Positions 7,303 to 13,545 of a stretch of DNA of 13,545 nucleotides are shown here, piece after piece (position 1 is the stretch's first letter; every line of letters starts with the position of its first letter). This stretch comes from Sphingobacterium sp. UBA5670. GTDB taxonomy: Bacteria; Bacteroidota; Bacteroidia; Sphingobacteriales; Sphingobacteriaceae. Made by a program: the position numbers and the translations under genes. The notes under the pieces were generated by a model. The model was given only the letters and a program-made list of their open reading frames with translations, had not been told where the DNA came from and searched no databases. The stretch spans positions 1 to 13,545 of the forward strand of contig NZ_DIIM01000013.1 in assembly GCF_002420705.1 (NCBI RefSeq), given 5' to 3'.

Positions 7303-7986
7303 ATGAATTTTTTATCACATTTTTATTTTGAGCGGTTTGCAACTAATCCCGAACGTATTGTGGGTGGATTGTTACCCGATCTATTAAAAAATGCGGATAA
7401 ATCCTTTATGCTAAAACCACGTCAGTATGAAGATGAGCTCTTGGACAATCCTTTACTGGAACAATTGTATATAGGTTGGAATCGTCATATCGAGGTCGAT
7501 CGCCTGTTTCACAATTCACCTTATTTTTTTCATCATACACATCAGCTGAAACTAAAAATCCAGTCTAGTTTAGCGGGACTGCCTATCCGGCCGTCTTTTA
7601 TGGCCCATATTGCTTTGGAGCTATTGCTGGATCATATCCTAACACAAAATAAAGCGGTTTCCATCGATAAATTCTATGCTGCGCTCGTGCAGGTCAATGA
7701 AGATGCTATTCGAAAGTTTTTGAAAATTAATCAATTGAATGATATACCTAAATTTGAAAAGTTCTATCATCAGTTTATTGAGTGGAAGTATATTTATGAT
7801 TATGCACAGGTGGAAAAAATTGCAGGGGCACTTTTCAATATCTGTAAGCGATTGTGGCAATTTGAAGTTTCAGTGGAGCAAAGACAGCTTCTGACAGCAC
7901 AGTTGATTTCCTATCTGCATACAGAGATGGCCGATTATCAAGAAATTTACCAGTATATTCAATATGAGTTGGTGGACTTTAATTAG
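7303..7986 (+). CDS. AcpH/DUF479-family protein (putative acyl carrier protein phosphodiesterase)
   Basis: The 227-residue protein begins MNFLSHFYFE and continues with GGLLPDLLKN (21-30), the typical opening of the AcpH (DUF479) family. GWNRHIEVDRLFHNSPYF (58-75) and AHIALELLLDHIL (101-113) are the other two conserved blocks. His 6, Asp 26, His 62, Asp 66, His 102, Asp 110 and His 111 are candidates for an HD-like metal site. E. coli AcpH hydrolyses holo-ACP to apo-ACP, releasing 4'-phosphopantetheine. The family is diverse and no fatty-acid gene is nearby, so the substrate here is unproven. The ATG at 7303 opens directly with the family's conserved N-terminus. The gene is divergent from tyrS, and the permease follows 80 bases downstream. 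The gap holds only a weak AT-rich hairpin (8019-8024 with 8029-8034), so read-through into the permease is possible. Confidence 0.75.
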   Translation: MNFLSHFYFERFATNPERIVGGLLPDLLKNADKSFMLKPRQYEDELLDNPLLEQLYIGWNRHIEVDRLFHNSPYFFHHTHQLKLKIQSSLAGLPIRPSFMAHIALELLLDHILTQNKAVSIDKFYAALVQVNEDAIRKFLKINQLNDIPKFEKFYHQFIEWKYIYDYAQVEKIAGALFNICKRLWQFEVSVEQRQLLTAQLISYLHTEMADYQEIYQYIQYELVDFN

Positions 7987-8016
7987 TCGATCAGAAAATA
8001 CCAATAGTATAAGACC

Positions 8017-8045
8017 TTGAAAATATTTATTTTCGCATAATTTTA
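8017..8045 (+). promoter_or_regulatory. Weak candidate promoter for the permease
   Basis: TTG (8017-8019) and TAATTTTA (8038-8045) stand 18 bases apart. The second element matches TAnnTTTG at all but the last base. It overlaps a small AT-rich hairpin. The evidence is thin. Confidence 0.3.
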
Positions 8046-8066
8046 AGTATCAAAAACTAAATTTAC

Positions 8067-9761
8067 ATGTCACATAGACTTTTTCGGAAGAAAAGTGTTG
8101 ATCAGATTCTGCATGACACTCAAAAAGAGGGGGGGACTGGCCTTGCAAAGGTATTGGGGGTAACAGATCTGGTTTCGTTGGGTATCGCCGCTATTGTAGG
8201 GGCTGGAATCTTTAGCACAATTGGATTGGCGAGTTATGAAGGTGGGCCAGCAGTGTCACTTCTTTTCGTGTTTACGGCTTTTGCCTGTGTTTTTACGGCA
8301 TTGGCCTATGCCCAATTTGCCAGTACAGTTCCTGTTTCGGGATCGGCGTATACGTATGCTTATGTGGCTTTTGGTGAGCTTTTTGCTTGGATAATAGGTT
8401 GGGCATTGGTCCTAGAGTATGCTGTTTCCAATACCGTTATAGCCATTTCCTGGTCGCAATATTTTGTTTCCATGCTGGAAGGCTTTGGTCTTCACATACC
8501 GGCTTGGTTATCCATGGCGCCAGGCTATGCTTATGATGCCGTAGACAAGATGAACCAACATGGTGCGGCTGCCCTGACTGCAATCGACCAGCACGGTCTG
8601 GATGCTTTTAATAGTGCGCCTCGAATTGGTGGGCTGCCTATTATTTTCGATTTACCGGCAGGTGTCATTACATTTTTGGTCACTTGGTTGGTTTATATCG
8701 GAATCAAAGAGTCCCAGAAAGCGAGCATGGTCATGGTGATGATCAAGGTAGCGATTATCCTAGCTGTAATTTTTGGGGGTATATTTTTCATTAAACCCGA
8801 AAATTGGACACCTTTTGCACCGAATGGCCTCAAAGGTGTACTCGGCAGTGTAGCTGCAGTTTTCTTTGCTTTTATTGGCTTTGATTCGATCTCCACAACC
8901 GCGGAAGAGTGTAAAAACCCACAGCGCGACCTACCTAAGGCGATGATCTATTGTCTATTGATCTGCACTGTATTGTATGTTGCCATTACCTTAGTACTGA
9001 CAGGTATGGTCAACTACACCGAATTAAATGTGAAGGATCCACTTGCTTTTGTGTTTAAATATGTGGGCTTTGACCATATGGCTGGAATTATATCCGTGAC
9101 CTCTGTAATTGCGATTACAAGTGCCTTGTTGGTCTATCAATTGGCGCAACCAAGAATTTGGATGACGATGAGTCGGGATGGTTTGTTGTGGAAGAAATTT
9201 GCGACCATTCACCCAAAATATAAAACACCTTCGTTTGCAACGATTGTAACGGGTTTGGTGGTTGCTATCCCTTCTTTATTTTTTAAAATGGACTTCTTTG
9301 TTGATCTAACGAGCGTCGGTACCTTTTTTGCCTTCATCCTTGTTTGTGCCGGTGTATTGTATATGGATTATTCAGGCTTATCTGCAAAATCCAAATTTAA
9401 AGTTCCTTACATCAATGGTAAGTATTTAGTTGGTGCTGGGTTGCTGATCGCTATTGTGTTTATTTTTATCTATGCACAAGAGACGATACAGGAGTGGAAA
9501 TCGCTTTCCATCCTTGAAATTATAGAACATAAAATGTTGGTCATTATATTTTGGTTAACTTGGCTTGGATTGGGTATTTATAGCTTTAAAATGAACTTTT
9601 CCTTATTGCCTGTCATAGGTATCCTGATCAATTTGTATTTGATGACGGAATTGGGTGCAAGTAACTGGATAATATTTGTGATCTGGCTGGTGATTGGATT
9701 GGCTGTGTATTTTATGTATGGCTATAAACATTCAAAGTTAAATAAACAGGCGCAAGTATAG
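8067..9761 (+). CDS. APC-superfamily amino acid permease (cationic amino acid transporter type)
   Basis: The 564-residue inner-membrane protein has about 12-14 hydrophobic segments from residue 34 to 552. TM1 contains GIAAIVGAGIF (39-49), the broken-helix substrate-binding motif of the APC superfamily. TM3 starts after VPVSGSAYTYAYVAFGE (88-104). TM6 contains FIGFDSISTTAEECKNPQRD (269-288), a signature shared with bacterial YfnA/GkApcT-type and eukaryotic CAT transporters; the TM6-7 loop continues LPKAM. The QPRIWMTMSRDGLLW stretch (361-375) and the IHPKYKTPSFATI loop (381-393) also fit. Such proteins are secondary, usually proton-coupled, amino acid carriers; the exact substrate is not readable. 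Residues about 150-192, between two membrane segments, form a polar loop with two copies of (N/D)QHG. The gene may share a transcript with the AcpH-family gene and ends in a hairpin terminator. Confidence 0.9.
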   Translation: MSHRLFRKKSVDQILHDTQKEGGTGLAKVLGVTDLVSLGIAAIVGAGIFSTIGLASYEGGPAVSLLFVFTAFACVFTALAYAQFASTVPVSGSAYTYAYVAFGELFAWIIGWALVLEYAVSNTVIAISWSQYFVSMLEGFGLHIPAWLSMAPGYAYDAVDKMNQHGAAALTAIDQHGLDAFNSAPRIGGLPIIFDLPAGVITFLVTWLVYIGIKESQKASMVMVMIKVAIILAVIFGGIFFIKPENWTPFAPNGLKGVLGSVAAVFFAFIGFDSISTTAEECKNPQRDLPKAMIYCLLICTVLYVAITLVLTGMVNYTELNVKDPLAFVFKYVGFDHMAGIISVTSVIAITSALLVYQLAQPRIWMTMSRDGLLWKKFATIHPKYKTPSFATIVTGLVVAIPSLFFKMDFFVDLTSVGTFFAFILVCAGVLYMDYSGLSAKSKFKVPYINGKYLVGAGLLIAIVFIFIYAQETIQEWKSLSILEIIEHKMLVIIFWLTWLGLGIYSFKMNFSLLPVIGILINLYLMTELGASNWIIFVIWLVIGLAVYFMYGYKHSKLNKQAQV

Positions 9762-9789
9762 TATAAACAAGCGTCGGAAAACAATGGAT

Positions 9790-9833
9790 CAAAGAACGGA
9801 GCTATCTTTTAATCAGATAGCTCCGTTTCTTTG
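9790..9833. terminator. Bidirectional terminator between the permease and rlmF
   Basis: A 13-bp stem (9795-9807 with 9815-9827) encloses a 7-base loop. It extends by five more pairs (9790-9794 with 9829-9833) past a single bulged T at 9828. The flanks are T-rich on either strand but without a long T-run. It lies between two convergent genes. Confidence 0.75.
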
Positions 9834-9848
9834 AATATCATGGACTTA

Positions 9849-10760
9849 TTAGAATCTCCATAAAAGGATCCGGCTTACCTTATTTCCTTGTTCCATGCGG
9901 ATCACTTCGGTCTCTTTTACATTTATTTTCTTTAGTTTGTGTTGCAGAAAACGAATATCTTCACGATGGGCAACTAATGTAGTGAACCATTTTACCTGAT
10001 CTTTGTGAAATTGGCTTTCAAAGATCATGCGTGATAAGAAAGCTTTTTCACCACCATCGCACCACAACTCGCTTCCCTGCCCAGAAAATGCCTGTGTGAC
10101 AGGTTTTTCATCTATCTTAGCGTCTTTAATGCCTGTAGTTTTGCGGATGGACTGCTGTAAAGCTTCGGTTTGAGAGCTAAAAAATGGTGGATTACAGATC
10201 ACCACGTCATATTTCTCACCAGGAAGAATAATATCTTTAAATATGGCTTTCGGATTATTTTGGAGACGGATTTGTATGCTCTTTTTTAAGCTCATATTTG
10301 TCCGTGTAATCTCGATCGCATTTTTGTATGCGCTCTTGATAATTTCAGATCCTACAAAGCTCCATCCATATTCCTGATGTCCGATGATGGGGTAAATACA
10401 ATTTGCACCAACGCCGATATCTAGGACGTGTATATTTCCACCTTTTGGAATTTCGCCATGATTGTCCCGAGCAAGGACATCGGCGATATAATGAATATAA
10501 TCTGCACGGCCCGGAATAGGAGGACAAAGATTCTCTTTTGGGATATCCCAATGTTGAATATGGTAATATTTTTTTAGAAGAGCTTTGTTTAATGTTTTTA
10601 CAGCATCAGGATTGTTAAAGTCGATGGATTTTACTTTATACGCATTTTCTATAACAAAATCCTTGAGTGAAGGTTCGACTTTACTTAGTTCTTCAAAATT
10701 GTAGTTATCGAGATGTCTATTTCTAGGGTGTAATTTCTTTTTTGGATTAGCGTCTGCCAT
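9849..10760 (-). CDS. rlmF: 23S rRNA (adenine-1618-N6)-methyltransferase
   Basis: The 303-residue protein matches E. coli RlmF (YbiN, about 308 residues) along its whole length as far as I recall that sequence. LHPRNRH (10-16), VKTLNKALL (54-62), WDIPKENLCPPIPGRADYIH (71-90) and ELWCDGGEKAF (231-241) are diagnostic blocks. The SAM-binding motif is LDIGVGANCIYP (113-124) and the amino-methyltransferase motif IV is NPPF (190-193). RlmF places an N6-methyl group on A1618 of 23S rRNA, near the peptide exit tunnel, using S-adenosylmethionine. The Lys-rich start MADANPKKKL is ordinary for the family. A -7 box precedes the gene, and the upstream kup gene has its own terminator, so rlmF is probably transcribed alone. 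Confidence 0.95.
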   Translation of the reverse strand: MADANPKKKLHPRNRHLDNYNFEELSKVEPSLKDFVIENAYKVKSIDFNNPDAVKTLNKALLKKYYHIQHWDIPKENLCPPIPGRADYIHYIADVLARDNHGEIPKGGNIHVLDIGVGANCIYPIIGHQEYGWSFVGSEIIKSAYKNAIEITRTNMSLKKSIQIRLQNNPKAIFKDIILPGEKYDVVICNPPFFSSQTEALQQSIRKTTGIKDAKIDEKPVTQAFSGQGSELWCDGGEKAFLSRMIFESQFHKDQVKWFTTLVAHREDIRFLQHKLKKINVKETEVIRMEQGNKVSRILLWRF

Positions 10761-10776
10761 GATGTATTATTTGCAA

Positions 10777-10784
10777 CAAAAGTA
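10777..10784 (-). promoter_or_regulatory. Candidate -7 box for rlmF
   Basis: On the minus strand the sequence reads TACTTTTG, an exact TAnnTTTG, about 17 bases upstream of the ATG at 10760. The -33 position falls in the T-run of the kup terminator and lacks the usual TTG. The leader would be only about 10 bases. Confidence 0.4.
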
Positions 10785-10800
10785 ATGCAATTCTATCGAA

Positions 10801-10829
10801 TAAAAAAGGTGATGCTAAAGCATCACCTT
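10801..10829 (-). terminator. Rho-independent terminator of kup
   Basis: A 10-bp stem (10806-10815 with 10820-10829) with a 4-base loop is followed on the minus strand by a run of T. It stands 27 bases past the kup stop. This separates kup from rlmF despite their shared orientation. Confidence 0.88.
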
Positions 10830-10855
10830 GAGGAACATAAATCTTTTGAAGGGTA

Positions 10856-12802
10856 TTAATCTTTACGTATGAGATGGACTTCTGAAGTCTGAGGGAAATT
10901 GAGTGGTACGCGCTCAATTGTAACAAAGCTAGAATCTAAACCGAAACCTTTTTCTTCGGATAAACTCATTTTTTTGAGGTAGCCATAGATGTCCATAATA
11001 ACCTTCTCTATCCATGTCATCTGATTGGTTTTGGAGAGTACTTTTTCCAAAACAACAAATTTAAAGTCCCCGGGGATGTTATGTTTACGTAAGGTGTCGT
11101 ATTGGCTGGTAATGTCAATCTCACCTTTTTTAACCATTTCTTCCACCACTTTTCTGAATAGAAGACTGATGCGTTGTTCTTCTCTAAAACCAAGTTTAAA
11201 ATCAATCCGTATTAATTTGCCGGGAATTAACTGATCGATAGAATACTCTTTTGTATGTGGATGATCCATTACGTCAACGTGGACCAGCCAATACACATCC
11301 GCACGCTTGGGTTTTTTATTAATAATAGAATAAATAATTTTAGCTTCAATTTCAGATTTGAAATTTGCACTTGTCAAATACACTAAATGTGAAGCGTAGG
11401 GCGGAACAGATTTGTCCTCGCTTAATTCGGAAATAATAGGATAATATTTGTTGATATTAATAAAATTGACGAAACGATTTTTAATTTTTCGTGCGGTATA
11501 CCAACAATACATTGTTCCGAATAGGGCTGTAGCAAGTAAAAGGGTCAACCAGCCACCATGGGCTATTTTTACGCCATTACCTACTAAGAAAGTTAATTCA
11601 ATAACGAAATAGGCAATCAAAAATATAGTAATAAGCATACGATTAACTTTTTTCATAGCGAGGAAGTATCCCATTAGAATGGTTGTCATCAGTACCGTTA
11701 AATTGATCGCAAGACCATAGGCTGCATCCATTCGGCTTGATTCCTCAAAAACCCAGATAACAATCATACAGCCCACCCAAAGAATTAGATTTATCGAGGG
11801 GACATACAATTGCCCTTTATGTTCGCTTGGGTAGCGGATCGCGACCTTAGGCCAGATGTTTAAACGTACTGCTTCCGAAATCAGGGTATAAGATCCGGAT
11901 ATCATGGCTTGACTGGCAATAACAGCGGCAATTGTCGCAATAGCGATACCATATCCAATAAACCAATCTGGCATAATTGAATAGAATGGATTTGCGCCAC
12001 CTAAGACACGTCCTTCCTGCGTTAATAACCAAGCGCCTTGTCCAAAATAATTCAGTATAAGTGTGATTTTTACGTAGATCCAGCTGATACGGATATTGTT
12101 TTTACCACAGTGCCCCATATCCGAATACAGTGCTTCGGCACCTGTCGTACATAGAAATACGGCTCCGATTAATAGTAATGAGTGTGGGTAGGTAATTAAA
12201 ATATGGAAGGCATAGTAGGGGTTAATTGCTTTCATCACTTCCGGTGCAAGGTGAAGATGGGACAAACCGATAACACCAATGATCGAAAACCAGATGGTCA
12301 TCAACGGACCAAAAACCTTTCCTACAACAGATGTCCCAAATCGTTGAATAATAAACAATAAAGATATTATTGTAACAACAATAGGAACCGTTGGTAATCC
12401 AGGGAATTTGATATCCAGACCTTCGATAGCCGAGGATATGGTGATAGCCGGAGTGATCATTCCATCAGCTAATAAGGTCGCAGCGCCTATCATCGCTGGG
12501 AAAATCAACCAGGGAGCACGTTTGCGCACCAATGAATAAAGAGATAGGATACCGCCCTCACCTTTATTGTCTGCTCGGAGTGTGATCCAAACATATTTTA
12601 CTGTTGTTTGGAGTGTGAGCGTCCAGAAAACGCAGGATAGTCCGCCCAAGACCAAGTCTTTTTGAATGGCTCCTTGTCCCATGATTGCTTTGAAAACATA
12701 TAATGGAGATGTTCCTATATCTCCAAAAACGATTCCTAAACTGATCAATAATCCGGCGAAACTCACCTTATTGATGCTGTTGTGATGACTGTTGTCTGCC
12801 AT
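10856..12802 (-). CDS. kup: Kup-family potassium uptake transporter
   Basis: The 648-residue protein is the usual Kup length (E. coli about 620). Kup is a low-affinity inner-membrane K+ importer, probably a K+/H+ symporter of the APC fold. The signature GIVFGDIGTSPLYV is at 23-36. The other family blocks are RADNKGEGGILSLYSL (76-91), LLADGMITPAITISSAIEGL (110-129), TTGAEALYSDMGHCGK (219-234), NYFGQGAWLL (251-260) and IASQAMISGSYTL (295-307). About 12 membrane segments lie between residues 14 and 435. A cytoplasmic C-terminal domain fills 440-648. The ATG at 12802 gives an N-terminus of normal length. The gene is transcribed away from the small secreted protein at the right edge and ends in its own terminator. 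No other K+ transport gene is in view. Confidence 0.97.
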   Translation of the reverse strand: MADNSHHNSINKVSFAGLLISLGIVFGDIGTSPLYVFKAIMGQGAIQKDLVLGGLSCVFWTLTLQTTVKYVWITLRADNKGEGGILSLYSLVRKRAPWLIFPAMIGAATLLADGMITPAITISSAIEGLDIKFPGLPTVPIVVTIISLLFIIQRFGTSVVGKVFGPLMTIWFSIIGVIGLSHLHLAPEVMKAINPYYAFHILITYPHSLLLIGAVFLCTTGAEALYSDMGHCGKNNIRISWIYVKITLILNYFGQGAWLLTQEGRVLGGANPFYSIMPDWFIGYGIAIATIAAVIASQAMISGSYTLISEAVRLNIWPKVAIRYPSEHKGQLYVPSINLILWVGCMIVIWVFEESSRMDAAYGLAINLTVLMTTILMGYFLAMKKVNRMLITIFLIAYFVIELTFLVGNGVKIAHGGWLTLLLATALFGTMYCWYTARKIKNRFVNFININKYYPIISELSEDKSVPPYASHLVYLTSANFKSEIEAKIIYSIINKKPKRADVYWLVHVDVMDHPHTKEYSIDQLIPGKLIRIDFKLGFREEQRISLLFRKVVEEMVKKGEIDITSQYDTLRKHNIPGDFKFVVLEKVLSKTNQMTWIEKVIMDIYGYLKKMSLSEEKGFGLDSSFVTIERVPLNFPQTSEVHLIRKD

Positions 12803-12832
12803 TTATCAATTATTTTATTTCAAAATATACTG

Positions 12833-12840
12833 CAAAAATA
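12833..12840 (-). promoter_or_regulatory. Candidate -7 box for kup
   Basis: The minus strand reads TATTTTTG, matching TAnnTTTG, about 30 bases upstream of the kup ATG. No good -33 TTG is visible 19-21 bases further up. The AT-rich surroundings make a chance match possible. Confidence 0.4.
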
Positions 12841-12952
12841 TACTTTTTGCCTGTACTTTAAGTCGGTACATTTCCTGCGCCAAATTTTAGCATTTCATTT
12901 GACATGCGCAATAGCTGTTAAAATTTGTTAAAAGAAACTTGGAAAGGTTCTA

Positions 12953-12988
12953 TTTGCTGAAAAACTTTTAAACAAAATACTAACTTTG
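12953..12988 (+). promoter_or_regulatory. Distal candidate promoter for the small secreted protein
   Basis: TTTG (12953-12956) and TAACTTTG (12981-12988) both match consensus boxes, but the spacer of 24 bases is longer than the usual 19-21. It lies upstream of a better-spaced pair. Confidence 0.4.
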
Positions 12989-12991
12989 TTG

Positions 12992-13022
12992 TTGATAATT
13001 CAAATAGTTAGCGTTATATTTG
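12992..13022 (+). promoter_or_regulatory. Proximal promoter for the small secreted protein
   Basis: TTG (12992-12994), a 20-base spacer and TATATTTG (13015-13022) fit the Bacteroidetes -33/-7 pattern. The start would be near 13028, about 34 bases before the ATG at 13062. Confidence 0.6.
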
Positions 13023-13061
13023 ATTAAACCGTAACCATTATTTGAAGTCTAATTTAACACT

Positions 13062-13496
13062 ATGGGGAGAAATCTACTTAAAGCAGCTTGTTTAACACTT
13101 TTATCCGCACTGACATTGTGCAGCGGGATAGTTCGTGTGTATGCAAAGTCTCCTTATGACCATACTTTTTCGCAACAAATTTGGGACGGTAATGAGGCAT
13201 TTGGAGAAGATCACAACATCAAGGATACCGAGAAACTTATCAATAATGTTAAGGTATTTTATAATCCTATTGCCGAGCAAATAAATCTTTCTTTTAAATT
13301 GGCAAAGTCTTCGAGTGTGTCTATTAAGGTAATGGATGCGCTGGGCAATGAGATTCTCCAATTGATGAATGGTAACCTGGATTCGGGAATTCAAAATCTT
13401 TCCTTTGAGCATGGCGGAAAGCTGACTACTGGTTTTTACTTCGTAAGAGTAGTCGCTGGTTCGGAGACAGTAGTGAAAAGATTTTCTGTCCGATAA
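13062..13496 (+). CDS. Small secreted protein consisting mainly of a T9SS-like C-terminal sorting domain
   Basis: The 144-residue protein has a signal peptide (basic GRNLLK, hydrophobic core 8-24, likely cleavage after VYA at residue 28). A short polar stretch, about 29-60, follows. From residue 63 to the end it resembles the type IX secretion C-terminal domain (TIGR04183-like): VFYNPIAEQINLSFKL (65-80), SVSIKVMDALGNEI (85-98), LDSGIQNLSF (106-115) and LTTGFYFVRVVAG (121-133), ending KRFSVR. That order of strands with NP, a LGNE-type turn and a GFYFVRV-type strand is typical of tails that send cargo to the cell surface. Here almost no cargo remains in front of it. Cys 20 is preceded by LTL, which does not make a lipobox. 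Alternatives are a small Ig-like surface protein unrelated to T9SS, or a remnant of a longer gene, though signal, start and promoter look intact. Confidence 0.72.
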   Translation: MGRNLLKAACLTLLSALTLCSGIVRVYAKSPYDHTFSQQIWDGNEAFGEDHNIKDTEKLINNVKVFYNPIAEQINLSFKLAKSSSVSIKVMDALGNEILQLMNGNLDSGIQNLSFEHGGKLTTGFYFVRVVAGSETVVKRFSVR

Positions 13497-13545
13497 GCCG
13501 ATAATTTAGAACACAAATTATTAATTAGATAAAATAGCAAAGGGG

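Noticed and set aside
13101..13412. Minus-strand frame of 103 residues opposite the small secreted protein
   Set aside because: The plus strand has a signal peptide, promoter boxes and a recognisable domain order; the minus frame has none.
1..13545. A new defence, mobile or biosynthetic system
   Set aside because: Every complete gene but the small secreted protein falls in a known housekeeping or transport family. There are no transposase, integrase, nuclease or toxin genes, and composition looks uniform to the eye.

Overview
The window looks like ordinary chromosome from a member of the Bacteroidetes (Bacteroidota), most likely family Sphingobacteriaceae (Sphingobacterium or Pedobacter type). 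This is inferred from several things. Codon use is AT-rich. Start codons mostly lack a strong Shine-Dalgarno. TAnnTTTG-type -7 promoter boxes recur upstream of genes. An ftsK-lolA pair is present, as is a secreted protein ending in a type IX secretion (T9SS)-like C-terminal domain. No rRNA, tRNA, CRISPR array, insertion sequence, phage or toxin-antitoxin gene was seen.

Layout. Positions 1-474 (minus) hold the N-terminal part of a gene running off the left edge. It encodes an Arg/Ser/Asp/Lys/Phe-rich low-complexity region with 75-bp tandem repeats, probably the disordered extension of a pseudouridine synthase. A divergent spacer (475-716) carries back-to-back promoters for this gene and for a MltD-like lytic transglycosylase (717-1529, plus). 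The transglycosylase converges on lolA (1624-2277, minus) across a 16-bp bidirectional terminator. lolA is the second gene of a tight ftsK-lolA operon (2279-5014, minus), with one base between stop and start.

A GNAT acetyltransferase (5290-5799, plus) converges on tyrS (5916-7199, minus) across a 19-bp perfect hairpin. Divergent from tyrS are an AcpH/DUF479-family protein (7303-7986, plus) and an APC-superfamily amino acid permease (8067-9761, plus). The permease converges on rlmF (9849-10760, minus) across a third hairpin. kup (10856-12802, minus) lies upstream of rlmF but has its own terminator. Divergent from kup is a small secreted protein (13062-13496, plus) that is little more than a signal peptide and a T9SS-like tail. 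No intergenic stretch exceeds 300 bases. The three largest (475-716, 5015-5289, 12803-13061) contain promoter-like boxes and nothing else I can support.

Most genes are housekeeping: translation and rRNA modification (tyrS, rlmF, probably the left-edge gene), envelope and division (ftsK, lolA, lytic transglycosylase), and transport (kup, permease). I found no convincing new multi-gene system. The most unusual items are the repeat-expanded tail at the left edge, the stand-alone sorting-domain protein at the right edge, and a duplicated-motif loop in the permease.
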